From Hanleya hanleyi (lineage: Eukaryota > Mollusca > Polyplacophora > Lepidopleurida > Hanleyidae): a stretch of 64,000 bases of DNA. Shown here piece after piece: positions 35,312-47,007 of this stretch. Each line of letters begins with the position of its first letter. Positions within the stretch are counted from its first letter, which is position 1. Below the pieces are notes generated by a model. The model was given only the letters and a program-made list of their open reading frames with translations. It had not been told where the DNA came from and did no database searches. Made by a program: the position numbers and the translations under genes. Location: positions 1-64,000 of the forward strand of contig JAVTVY010020591.1 in the NCBI GenBank assembly GCA_036873755.1. The letters run 5' to 3'.

Positions 35312-36115
35312 AATTACAAGCGTCTAGTCCGTCATTCATAATCCAGCCGTCGTCCATTAGAGAATATCCGCGTCCATAATCCAAAGACCTATTCCATTTC
35401 CATATAACAGTATTAGCAGTATTAGCACCAAATTCAAAAAGACAATCATAGTATACATAAACATAGGCTTGTTTCCTGCAAGAGAGAAGCGGTCAACATT
35501 TTTCAATGATGCCGGCAAGACATCATGATGTTCCAAAAATATCAAATCCGTATCGCTGATCAGTATTCTTAATCCATAATATTCGTTATAGAGTCGTCAT
35601 CTAAGAAAAAGATGTATCTCAGTCACGCTTTGATTGTGACTGTTCATATGAGTACCATGAGGATCTTGAAGTACATGGGTTCATACGGCCCCTAGCCCCC
35701 GGGTTAAGCGGAATTAGACACAAGTTACGAAACGTAGCGCCATAGATCTTGCACGCTACGTTCGTATTTTGCTATCAGCATGCGATATGTATCGCCAAAT
35801 TTGAGAAATTTTGAGTGGAGGCGCTTGGTGGAATAGTCCTGTTTGATAAGTTTCTGCAACAATGTTTTGTGACGTTGATTAAAATCATCACATTTAACAC
35901 AGGAACTAGCAAATGCTACTAAGCGAGATATGTATACGCCATATGCAGGTCCCACTGGAATATTACTATCCAGAAAGGGATAGTTTACGATGTCGAAATT
36001 GTAATCATCTCTTTTGTCATAAAGTCGACGAGAGAGAATGCCCACTTCATTTTTATAGAGGTAGAGATCTAAATAAGATGTGCCTGTAGGGCTATCTGTA
36101 GTTTCCTTCAAATCC
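35312..36115 (-). mobile_element. Penelope-like element, 5'-truncated (copy 3)
   Basis: Minus-strand copy. Its 3' end (35312) is the same GACGCTTGTAATT end as the other copies. Its 5' junction lies at about 36115, where DLKETTDSPTGTSYLDLYLY of the RT begins. The thumb region then continues without a break to the TAA after DLWRYVS at 35725, so about 130 RT codons are open. The tail has small indels relative to the others near 35400. Confidence 0.9.
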
Positions 36116-36199
36116 GAATGGCTGACTGAATGTTGATTGCTACTGTAATATATTTTCTTTACCATGTAGCATGAAAATTATGTAACCGAAATGCAACCC

Positions 36200-38900
36200 T
36201 AAGAGACAACTCATGGCATATTATCTGCAAACTAAATTTGACAAGAATATGAAGGCATTCTCAAACTATTGGCCAGAAAGCAAATGTAGGCTTTGCCACA
36301 AGGAGTCACCACCTGTAGGTGCAAGCAGGCAAAACACAATCCCAAATGACATCTCATGTCATGGTATCGGCATATGAACTTTGAGACTCTGAAGAGGGGT
36401 CCTCAAGTTATTGCCCGTACTAGATGCCCACCGGTGTTCATGTTATTTGGGGCGGGTCACATATGAATACAAAATTTGAGAATAATCTGATGAGCAGTTG
36501 CCAAATTATTGCTCGGAAACAAATTTTTCCACCAGGAGATGGCACCTGTAGGCAGAAGCGGGAAAAATACAATCCCAAGGAGTGAGTGAGTGAGTGAATA
36601 GGGTTTAACGTCGCTTTCAACATTTTTTCAGCTATATCACGACGGGGAAGGGAAGGGAGGGGAGGGGGAGAGGCAGGGGAACCTACTTGTAACAGAGCAG
36701 ATCTAATGCTGCCATTTTATAGTGCTGTCCCACTGAAATATCATGCCGTAGGCAGACATGACACCCCACTCAGTCACATTATACTCACACCGAGCGAACC
36801 AGTCCTTGTTCTATCCTCTTAATGCTGAGCGTAAGCGAGGGAGCAACAAGTTCCATTTTTCAAGTCTTAGGTATGACCCGGCCTGGGATCGAACCCAGTA
36901 CCTACCGCTTACGAGGCCGACGCTCTAACCATTAGACCACCGCAGTGCGGTTTCATTGTTCGAAAGTTATCGCTCGCGAAGGATTTGAACAAACATGAAC
37001 GGACATGCATTAAAGATTGGAACAAATTTTTCCACCAGGAGATGCCACCTGTAGGCAGAAGCGGGGAAAATACAATCCCAAGGAACATGGTATCGTGGGG
37101 ACATCTGCATACCAAATTTGAGAAGAATCCGATGAGGGTCCTCAAGTTATTGCCCAGAAACCAAATTTAGATTTTGACACCAGGTGACGCCACCTCTAGG
37201 CGCAAGTTAGTGAAATGCATTATCAAGCGACATCTTATTTCACGGTACTTTCATACAAAATTTGAGAAGAGTCCGATGGTCAGTTCTCAAGTTATTAACC
37301 GGAAACGAATCTGTGATGTTGCCATCAGGTGGCGCCACCTGTGAGTGCAAGTGAGTGAAAGGCAATCCCAAGCAACAGCTCCTGGCATGGTAAATGCATG
37401 CCAATTTTGAGAAGAATCCGATGAGCCGCAACGTTTCTCATGTTACCCAGAAAGGTACATAGGTAGGATATTTCAAAGAAGTTCGACCAAGTGTTTCTAA
37501 GTTATCACTTGCAGCATGGAATAATGGAATGAACTCTAGTGGCGCCACCTCCGGGTGAATCTTGCTGAAACGCATCACCAACGATGTTTTGTCGCAGGGA
37601 ATGCATTTACCAAATTTCGAAGAAATCCGACAAATTGTTCGAAAGTTATCGCTCACGAAGGATTTGAACAAACATGAACGGACATGCATTAAAGATTGGA
37701 ACAAATTTTTCCACCAGGAGATGCCACCTGTAGGCAGAAGCGGGAAAAATACAATCCCAAGGAGCATGGTATCGTGGGGACATCTGCATACCAAATTTGA
37801 GAAGAATCCGATGAGGGTCCTCAAGTTATTGCCCAGAAACCAAATTTAGATTTTGACACCAGGTGATGCCACCTCTAGACGCAAGTCAGTGAAATGCATT
37901 ATCAAGCGACATCTTATGTCACGGTACATTCATACAAAATTTGAGAAGAATCCGATGGTCAGTTCTCAAGTTATTACCCGGAAACGAATTTGTGATGTTG
38001 CCACCAGGTGGCGCCACCTGTGAGTGCAAGTGAGCGAAAGGCAATCCCAAGCAACAGCTCCTGGCATGGTAAATGCATGCCAAATTTGAGAAGAATCCGA
38101 TGAGCCGCAACGTTTCTCATGTTACCCAGAAAGGTACATATGTAGGATATTTCAAAGAAATTCGACCAAGTGTTTCTAAGTTATCACTTGCAGCATGGAA
38201 TAATGGAATGAACTCTAGTGGCGCCACCTCCGGGTGGATTTTGCTGAAACGCATCACCAACGGTGTTTTGTCGCAGGGAATGCATTTACCAAATTTCGAA
38301 GAAATCCGACAAATTGTTCGAAAGTTATCGCTCGCGAAGGATTTGAACAAACACGAACGGACATGCATTAAAGATTGGAACAAGATCCAGTGGCGCCACC
38401 TACAGGCGGATCTTGCTAAAACGTAATACCAGCGACGTCTTGTCGCAAAGAATGAATATGCCAAATTTCGGAGGAATCCGACAAAGCATTTAGGAGTTAT
38501 CGCTTACGCAGTATTTCCACGGACAAGCACTAAATATTGGAACAAGACCCAGTGGCGCCACCTACAGGCAGATCTTGCTGAAACGTAATACCAAGAGACG
38601 TCTTGTCGCAAAGAATGCAGATGCCAAATTTCGGAGGAATCCGACAAAGCATTTAGAAGTTATTGCTTACGAAGTATTTGCACGGACATGTCCGTGCATG
38701 CACGGACACATAGAAGCAAGACCCCAGTGGCGCCACCTACAGGCGGATCTTGCTGAAACGTAATACCAAGAGACGTCTTGTCGCAAAGAATGCAGATGCC
38801 AAATTTCGGAGGAATCCGACAAAGCATTTAGAAGTTATTGCTTACGAAGTATTTGCACGGACATGTCCGTGCATGCACGGACACATAGAAGCAAGAACCA
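36200..38900 (+). repeat. Complex tandem array of about 150-bp modules, 679-bp higher-order period
   Basis: Modules share AAATTTGAGAAGAATCCGATG, a CAAGTTATTGCCC-type word and a GGTGGCGCCACC palindrome. Higher-order copies are exact in spacing: GTTCGAAAGTTATCGCTC at 36958, 37637 and 38316. A second level, 175 bp, occurs at 38571 and 38746, including a perfect GCACGGACATGTCCGTGC palindrome. Several frames are open across it in repeat, with no protein family signature. A SINE sits within it. Confidence 0.85.
36579..36951 (-). mobile_element. tRNA-derived SINE, full length
   Basis: The minus strand starts with a tRNA-like head having pol III box A (TGGTCTAATGGTTAG, 36925-36939) and box B (GGTTCGATCCC, 36885-36895) at normal spacing. 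A central region unrelated to tRNA follows, and the 3' end has CGTCGTGATATAGCTGAAAA and an (ACTC)n tail. The head keeps a recognisable tRNA outline but the attached body shows it is a SINE rather than a tRNA gene. Tails of this kind are familiar to me from gastropod and bivalve SINEs. Similar tails lie at 14.3 and 53.1 kb. Confidence 0.85.
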
Positions 38901-39079
38901 TTTTAAAGTCCGCGGCCGCGTTGCGGCGGGGGACAAAAAGTAGAACACTGAAGAATACAGGTATATCAAGTACCTGTACCAGAACGCATGAGCAATAGCG
39001 GTGACCTGGCCACCAATTTAAACCCGCCAAACATCCCCAAAAGGACCCCTGTCAGTTACCCGTGCAACAAGGGCAGTGG

Positions 39080-39925
39080 CACATACTATTAAAGTAATGT
39101 CAGCAGAACTGCGTGCAAAGTTAGCAAACTCTAAAGCTGCCGAATGCAATTTCTCCAACCCAAAATCCAAGTATCTCAAATACGCATCGGATGACCAACC
39201 CCCTTAACACTGGGTTATCTCCCATGGAATGTCTGCACGAAATGCAAACGACGCTCGCCTGAAACTGTGCCCAGGATAAAGTCTTTCTGGTAGACCAATA
39301 GCTACCAAGGTTTTTGATAGAAAGGCCTGAAATACCTGATGTGTTATGGGCACACACCGGCGAGGTGGATAGCAATGACGAGCGAACAGGGGTTCTAGTG
39401 GCTCTACAGTGCCACGAGAAACTAACATTAATTTAGAGGCACGGACAGGGCACAGAGGCGAACCAGGGAGGGCGGCAAGAGGAATTTGAAGGCAATGATC
39501 GCCGAACTGGTTAGTTTTTGAATATTTTAGAGCTGCAACTAATCCCTGGGACTGGGATAACGGGTTGGTGAAAAGGCAGCCACAGATGGTGGGATCAGAG
39601 AAGATTTTCGCGCCATTAAAAAGAAAGCGAAGACAATACATCGTACAATGAAAACCATCGGTAAAATCAAGAGCTTGCCAAATACGAATCAAAATGGATG
39701 GAGTCATTGGTCGGGCCTGCACTGGAGCGCGAACCATTTGCTTGCCTGCACCCCGTAACGTTAAAGTCAGTCGAATATGTGAAAGGGGTGGGCAGTCATA
39801 GCCATGTAAGAGGTGTAACAATCTGACTCCATTCAAATAATTTTTGACACTTGTTATCGCAGTAAATGACAATCTTAAAAATTGCTCATATAAACACAAA
39901 ACATCTACAGGTAACGGAGTCAAAC
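39080..39925 (-). pseudogene. DIRS-type tyrosine recombinase, C-terminal catalytic part
   Basis: The minus strand encodes the integration enzyme typical of DIRS/Ngaro retroelements. Visible blocks: LYEQFLRLSFTAITSVKNYL and GVRLLHLLHGYDCPPLS (DNA-binding core domain), then LRFLFNGAKI, ALKYSKTNQFGD, PLCPVRASKLM and the catalytic YPGHSFRRASFAFRADIPW with His-x-x-Arg. A TAA (39204-39206) falls just before GGWSSDAYLRYLDF, which carries the Trp and the nucleophile Tyr. The frame otherwise continues to about 39080. The stop separates the nucleophile from the rest, so the copy is inactive. No reverse transcriptase of the same element was found here. Confidence 0.8.
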
Positions 39926-39944
39926 CATAATAGTCACAAAAGAG

Positions 39945-40255
39945 ATAATATGCCCTTTGTTTGCGTCATTAAAAGAAAGTGAAAACAAACGATACATTAA
40001 TACAATAAAAACCATCAGTAAACTCGAAAGATTGCTAAATTGGAATCAAAATGAAGAGTCATTGATCGAGTCTGCACTCGAACCTATAGTCTGGAGAAAA
40101 TGTGATATGTGGACAGTCAAATCCATACAAAAATCTAACAATCTGACTCAATTCAAATCATTGTTAACACTAGTTATCACAGTAAATTACAATCTTAAAA
40201 GCTGCACATAAAATACAAAACATCTACGCCTACAGGTAACAGAGTCAAACCCATC
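39945..40255 (-). pseudogene. Second, decayed copy of the DIRS recombinase N-terminal segment
   Basis: About 300 bp repeat the segment 39595-39920 with many substitutions (shared words include ACAATCTTAAAA and AAAACATCTAC). It lies head-to-tail directly next to the first copy. It is more decayed and has no useful frame on the minus strand. Confidence 0.7.
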
Positions 40256-40484
40256 TGCGCAAAACATACTGCTTTTCTCAAAGCACATAATTGCTGACCT
40301 ACAAATTACCCAGAAGCAGAACATTTAATTAAGCTCTCAGAAATAATTCCTGGTCAACTGGTCAAAATTGAAATTATATTCTGCTACGGACTATAACTTA
40401 TGCTGAGGTGACAAGGGACAGCGAGAAAACGATCTGTCGCCCTATTGATTTTAGTTGATAGGAAAACAAAGCAACACATTTTTA

Positions 40485-41040
40485 GAATATCCAATAGGGA
40501 AACCGAAACATAAGTCTACCACAACACGATCATGATAGCTGGACAGTTTTGTAAATGTGGAATGGTCCAATTTGACGGAACTGGAATATGACAACCATCA
40601 ATGTTCGGTAAAGAACGCAACTTCCTGTCTATAGCATATATTCAGTTTAATTTGTAGACAAGACGCCACAAAACCTAGACGAGTCTGTGTATTGAGGCGC
40701 GTCACAACGTCACTATTGGTACTGACAAGACAAAACAGGCCATACTTCAGGACCGGCTCTATTTAACGTAGCGGCATGAGGAAAACGAAACATAATAAGT
40801 CTGTCGCAACACGATCAAGATAACTGGACAGTTTTGTAAATGTGGAATGTTCCAGTTTTACGGAACTGAAATATAACAACCATCAATGTTCGGTAAAAGA
40901 CGCAACTTCCTGTCTATTGCATATATTCAGTTTTACTTGTATACGAGACACGGCAAAACCTAGACGAGCCTGTGTATTAAGGCGCATCGCAACATCACTA
41001 TTGTTACTGACAAGACAAAACGGCCATACCGCTGAACCGG
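40485..41040 (+). repeat. Two-copy direct repeat, about 285 bp period
   Basis: GGACAGTTTTGTAAATGTGG occurs at about 40540 and 40824, and the following 200 bases match, including ATCAATGTTCGGTAAA and CAACTTCCTGTCTAT. It is next to the DIRS-type recombinase. Ngaro/PAT-type elements carry split direct repeats, so a link is possible but unproven. Confidence 0.75.
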
Positions 41041-41375
41041 AAACTTTAAAATCCCTACATATACCCAAACATCTCCTCTGACTGGTCAGTGCAAACTGCA
41101 CAGTGAAGTCAAGCCGGCACACATTAAATAAATTGTCCAAACCATGTACCATGGGGAAAACACGGGGAATAGGAACACCCCAGTGCCGGAGATTTAAATA
41201 TGAACGGGAATAAACACCCTAGTGCCGGTGATTCAAATATGAAGGGGAATAATGATCAGAAAGTTGATTACATGCTAGAAGTCCAAAGACAACGACCAGC
41301 GAGGTAATTCAGGCTGAAGGGCACATTCGTGTACTTGTAAGCTAAATATAGAATAGCACCGGTACTTTGAGCTAA

Positions 41376-41632
41376 GGTTACATGTGGATCATGCCTAGTT
41401 CCAATTACCCATGTTGACGAGCCAAAATGTCATGGTAAGGAGGAATGTTCAAATTCCACCGTCGTCCCTCTGGTCGTAGACCTGCCGGGTTATTTACGAA
41501 CGGATACTGTGAAGCAGATATGGACACCCGTGGAGAACACAAAATGTAAGTGGGACAAATCTGCCTTCTATGGGATGGGTTGGTATGTCGTTCCTGAAAC
41601 TCATGGCCGTGGTCAGTGTTGGAGCGAGTAGC
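41376..41632 (+). other. Unrecognised cysteine-rich frame, possible exon
   Basis: After a TGA the plus strand stays open for about 84 codons to a TAG near 41630. It contains VDEPKCHGKEECSNSTVVP, LPGYLRTDTVKQIW and KCKWDKSAFYGMGWYVVPE, with seven cysteines including one in GQCWSE. A TGCCTAG acceptor-like site precedes it and a GTAAGT lies inside near 41545. No ATG. The composition suggests an extracellular protein piece, but no family is recognised and it may be chance. Confidence 0.25.
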
Positions 41633-41819
41633 TTTCTACTCATCCTGCCGCAAACTAATACAGGTCAAGGCCGATCAGAGGTCAAGGATGCAAAGTCATT
41701 ACCACAAGATCTATCTGTCGCTATTATCGCTAACATCGGGTCTGTAGGTCTTCATAAAACTGCTAAAGAAATTGCGCAACTTTTTGAACAAGTGAATATT
41801 GATGGAAGTGTCTTCTTGT

Positions 41820-44800
41820 CTGCACAATAACATGATCAAGGCACCAGACTGTGTACCTGCGACTGTGTTCTTGCCTGAGCAATAACATGATTAAAGCACC
41901 AGATTATGTACCCCCTACTATGTCCTTGTCTGAACAGTAACATGTTCCAGGCACTAGACTATGTACCACTACTGTGTTCTTGTCTGGACAATAACATGAT
42001 CAAGGCACCAGACTGTGTACCTCCTGCTGTGTCCTTGTCTGGACAATAACATGATCAAGGCACCATGCTGTGTACCTCCTGCTGTGTCCTTGTCCGCACA
42101 AAAAACATGATCACGGCACCAGACTGTGTACCTCCTACTGTATCCTTGTCTGGACAATAACATGATCAAGGCACCAGACTGTGTACCTCCTACTGTGTCC
42201 TTGTCTGAACAATAACATAATCAAGGCACCAGCCGGTGTACCACCTACTGTGCACTTGTCGGAACAATAACATGATCAAGGCACCAGTCTGTGAACCTCC
42301 TACTGTGTCCCTGTCTGGACAATAACATGAACAATGCACCGGACTGTGTACCTCCTACTGTGTCCTTGCCTGGACAATAACATGATCAAGGCACCAAACT
42401 GTGTACCTCATGCTGTGTCCTTGTCTGAACAGTAACATGATCAAGGCACCAGCCTGTGTACCTCCTACTGTTTCCTTGTCTGGACAATAACATGACCAAG
42501 GCACCAGACTGTGTACCTTCTGCTGTGTCCTTGTCTGGACAATAACATGATCAGGGCACCAGGCTGTGTACCTCCTGCTGTGTCCTTGTCCGCACAATAA
42601 CATGATCAATGCAGCAGACTGTGTACCTCCTACTGTTTCCTTGTCTGGACAATAACATGATCAAGGCACCAGACTGTGTACCTCCTGCTGTGTCCTTGAC
42701 TGGACAATAACATGATCAAGGCACCAGACTGTGTAAACCTGCTGTGTCCTTGTCTGGACAATAACATGATCAAGGCACCAGACTGTGTACCTCATGCTGT
42801 GTCCTTGTCTGAACAGTACCATGATAAAGGCACCAGACTGTGTACCTCCTGCTGTGCTCTTGTCTGGATAATAACTTGATCAAGGACACAAGACTGTGTA
42901 CCTCCTGCTGTGTCCTTGTCTGGACAATAACATGATCAAGGCACCAGACTGTGTACCTCCTGCTGTGTCCTTGTCTGAACAGTAACATGATCAAACTAAC
43001 AGACTGTGTACCTCCTGCTGTGTCCTTAACTGGACAATAACTTGATCAAGGCACCAGACTGTGTACCTCCTGCTGTGTCCTTGTCTGGACAGTAACATGA
43101 TCAAGGCACCAGACTGTGTACCTCCTGCTGTGTCCTTGCCTGGATAATAACTTGATCAAGGCACCATAATGTGTACCTCCTGCTGTGTCATTGTCTGGAC
43201 AATAACATGATCAGGGCACCAGGCTGTGTACCTCCTGCTGTGTCCTTGTCCGCACAATAAACTGATCAATGCACCAGACTGTGTACCTCCTACTGTTTCC
43301 TTGTCTGGACAATAACAAGGTCAAGGCACCAGACTGTGTACCTTCTGCTGTGTCTTTGTCTGGACAATAACTTGATCAAGGCACCAGACTGTCTACCTCC
43401 TGCTATGTCCTTGTCTGGACAATAACATGATCAATGCACCGGACTGTGTACCTCCTACTGTTTCCTTGTCTGGACAATAACATGATCAATTCAACAGACT
43501 GTGTACCCCCTACTGTGTCCTTGTCTGGACAATAACATGATCAATGTACCAGACTGTGTACCAGACTGTGTACCTCCTGCTGTGTCCTTGTCTGGACAAT
43601 ATCATGATCAAGGCACCAGACTGTGTACCTCCTGCTGTCTCCTTGTCTGGACAATAACATGATCAATGCACCAGACTGTGTACCTCCTACTATTTCCTTG
43701 CCTGGACAATAACATGATCAAGGCACCAGACTGTGTACCTCCTGCTGTGTCCTTGTCTGGACAATACCATGATCAAGGCACCAGACTGTGTACCTCCTGC
43801 TGTGTCCTTGTCTGGACAATAACATGATCAAGGCACCAGAGTGTGTACCTCCTGCTGTGCCCTTGTCTGGACAATAACATGATCAAGGCATCAGACTGTG
43901 TACCTCCTACTGTTTCCTTGTCTGGACAATAACAAGGTCAAGGCACCAGACTGTGTACCTTCTGCTGTGACTTTTTCTGAACAATAACTTGATCAAGGCA
44001 CCAGAATGTGTACCTCCTGCTATGTCCTTGTCTGGACAATAACACGATCAATCCACCGGACTGTGTACCTCCTCCTGTTTCCTTGTCTGGACAATAACAT
44101 GATCAATTCACCAGACTGTGTACCCCCTACTGTGTCCTTGTCCGGACAATAACATGATCAATGTACCAGACTGTGTACCCCCTACTGTGTCCTTGTCTGG
44201 ACAATAACATGATCAAGGCACCAGACTGTGTACCTCCTGCTGTGTCCTTGTCTGAACAGTAACATCATCAAACCTACAGACTGTGTACCTCCTGCTGTGT
44301 CCTTGACTGGACAATAACTTGATCAAGGCACCAGCCTGTGTACCTCCTGCTGTGTCCTTGTCTGGACAGTAACATGATCAAGGCACCAGACTGTGTATCT
44401 CCTGCTGTGTCCTTGCCTGGACAATAACTTGATCAAGGCACCAGAATGTGTACCTCCTGCTGTGTCATTGTCTGGACAATAACATGATCAGGGCACCAGG
44501 CTGTGTACCTCCTGCTGTGTCCTTGTCCGCACAATAAACTGATCATTGCACCAGACTGTGTACCTCCTACTGTTTCCTTGTCTGGACAATAACATGATCA
44601 AGGCACCAGACTGTGTACCTTCTGCTGTGTCTTTGTCTGGACAATAACTTGATCAAGGCACCAGACTGTGTACCTCCTGCTATGTCCTTGTCTGGACAAT
44701 AACATGATCAATGCACCGGACTCTGTACCTCCTACTGTTTCCTTGTCTGGACAATAACATGATCAATTCACCAGACTGTGTACCCCCTACCGTGTCCTTG

Positions 44801-46675
44801 TCTGGACAATAACATGATCAATGTACCAGACTGTGTACCCCCTACTGTGTCCTTGTCTGGACAATAACATGATCAAGGCACCAGACTGTGTACCTCCTGC
44901 TGTGTCCTTGTCTGGACAATATCATGATCAAGGCACCAGACTGTGTACCTTCTGCTGTGTCCTTGTCTGGACAATAACATGATCAATGCACCAGACTGTG
45001 TACCTCCTACAATTTCCTTGCCTGGACAATAACATGATCAAGGCACCAGACTGTGTACCTCCTGCTGTGTCCTTGTCTGAACAATACCATGATCAAGGCA
45101 CCAGACTGTGTACCTCCTGCTGTGTCCTTGTTTGGACAATAACATGATCAAGGCACCAGAGTGTGTACCTCCTGCTGTGCCCTTGTCTGGACAATAACAT
45201 GATCAAGGCATCAGACTGTGTACCTCCTACTGTTTCCTTGTCTGAACAATAACAAGGTCAAGGCACCAGACTGTGTACCTTCTGCTGTGTCTTTGCCTGG
45301 ACAATAACTTGATCAAGGCACCAGACTGTGTACCTCCTGCTATGTCCTTGTCTGGACAATAACATGATCAATGCACCGGACTGTGTACCTCCTACTGTTT
45401 CATTGTCTGGACAATAACATGATCAATTCACCAGACTGTGTACCCCCTACTGTGTCCTTGTCTGGACAATAACATGATCAATGTACCAGACTGTGTACAC
45501 CCTACTGTGTCCTTGTCTGGACAATAACATGATCAAGGCGCCAGACTGTGTACCTCCTGCTGTGTCCTTGTCTGGACAATATCAATATCAAGGCACCAGA
45601 CTGTGTACCTCCTGCTGTGTCCTTGTCTGGACAATAACATGATCAATGCACCAGACTGTGTACCTCCTACTATTTCGTTGTCTGGACAATAACATGATCA
45701 AGGCACCAGACTGTGTACCTCCTGCTGTGTCCTTGTCTGGGCAATACCATGATCAAGGCACCAGACTGTGTACCTCCTGCTGTGTCCTTGTCTGGACAAT
45801 AACATGATCAAGGCACCAGAGTGTGTACCTCCTGCTGTGCCCTTGTCTGGACAATAACATGATCAAGGCATCAGACTGTGTACCTCCTGCTGTGTCGTTG
45901 ACTGAACAGTAACATGATCAAGGCACCAGACTGTGTATCTCCTACTGTGCCCTTGTCTGGATAATAACTTGATCACGGCACCAGACTGTGTATCTCCTGC
46001 TGTGTCTTTGTCTGGACAATAACATGATCAAGGCACCAGACTGTGTACCTCCTGCTGTGTCCTTGTCTGAACAGTAACATGGTCAAGGCACCAGACTGTG
46101 TACCTCCTGCTGTGTCCTTGACTGGACAATAACTTGATCAAGGCAACAGACTGTGTACCTCCTGCTGTGTCCTTGTCTGGACAATATCATGATCAAGGCA
46201 CCAGACTGTGTACACCTACTGTGTCCTTGTCTGCACAATAACATGATCAAGGCACCAGACTGTGTATCTCCTGCTGTGTCATTGTCTGAACAATAACATG
46301 ATCAAGGCACCAGACTGTGTACCTCCTACTGTGTCCTTGTCTGGACGATAACATGATCAAGACACCAGACTGCGTACCCCCTACTGTGTCCTTGTCTGGT
46401 CAACAACATGATCAAGGCACCGGCCTGTGTACCTCCTACCGTGTCCTTGTCTGCACAATAACATGATCAAGGCAACAGACTGTGTATCTCCTGCTGTGTC
46501 ATTGTCTGAACAATAACATGATCAAGGCACCAGACTGTGTACCTCCTACTGTGTCCTTGTCTGGACAATAACATGATCAAGACACCAGACCGTGTACCTG
46601 CTACTGTGTCCTTGTCTGGACAATAACATGATCAAGGCATCAGGCTGTGTACCTCCTGCTGTGTCCGTGTCCGTT
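41820..46675 (+). repeat. Satellite array, 55-bp monomer, about 88 copies
   Basis: The monomer reads ACAATAACATGATCAAGGCA then CCAGACTGTGTACCTCCTGC then TGTGTCCTTGTCTGG, 55 bases. Copies diverge by single changes and rare small deletions. Diagnostic variants recur every 660 bp (12 monomers), for example GATCAATTCACCAGACTGTG at 44101, 44761 and 45421, so the array has a higher-order structure. Since 55 is not a multiple of three, frames through it repeat every three monomers and are not genes. Confidence 0.95.
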
Positions 46676-46935
46676 TGCTCATATTTTCTGAGTTATTCGA
46701 GAAAAACGACATTTTTTACCTGCAAAATTGGAGAGGCACTTTTTTCCGACCTGTTAATTTAACTTACACTGTAGAGTCAACCGGTCGAAATAAACATTGA
46801 CGGCAAATACCTCATCCGCAGTCAACCTCAATGGCGAGAGCCGGTTCACCCTCGCTCTGTGTATTGACAAGATTCATTAAAAGTTATTGCTTGGGCCATT
46901 ATTAGGGACGTGTCTATGAATTGGATTATGGACCA
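46676..46935. other. Spacer between satellite and gypsy fragment
   Basis: No gene is recognised. Minus-strand frames here are continuations past the broken gypsy integrase and do not resemble it. Confidence 0.4.
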
Positions 46936-47007
46936 CCACAGCCTGTGCAACAGTAGGGGCTTCTTGGTTGGGCATGGCAACGGCTTCGACCCAACGAGCG
47001 AAATAGT
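46936..47007 (-). pseudogene. Ty3/gypsy integrase fragment (distal side of Penelope-like insertion)
   Basis: The minus strand reads HYFARWVEAVAMPNQEAPTV then AQAVV, the segment after the first catalytic Asp of gypsy integrases (usually DYFTKW.EA..MP.Q.A.TVA). It continues the integrase frame found at 48801 on the other side of the inserted element. After AVVVHN the match is lost, so the second Asp and the catalytic Glu are absent from this window. Confidence 0.8.

Noticed and set aside
36885..36951. tRNA gene
   Set aside because: Boxes A and B are present, but the sequence continues into a SINE body and tail, so it is a SINE head.
36200..38900. CRISPR-like array
   Set aside because: The repeats are long, diverged and without unique spacers, and the DNA is eukaryotic.
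41969..42994. Minus-strand frames of 66-84 codons in the satellite
   Set aside because: They are the 55-bp monomer read through three phases; the period is not a multiple of three and the peptides repeat the same words.
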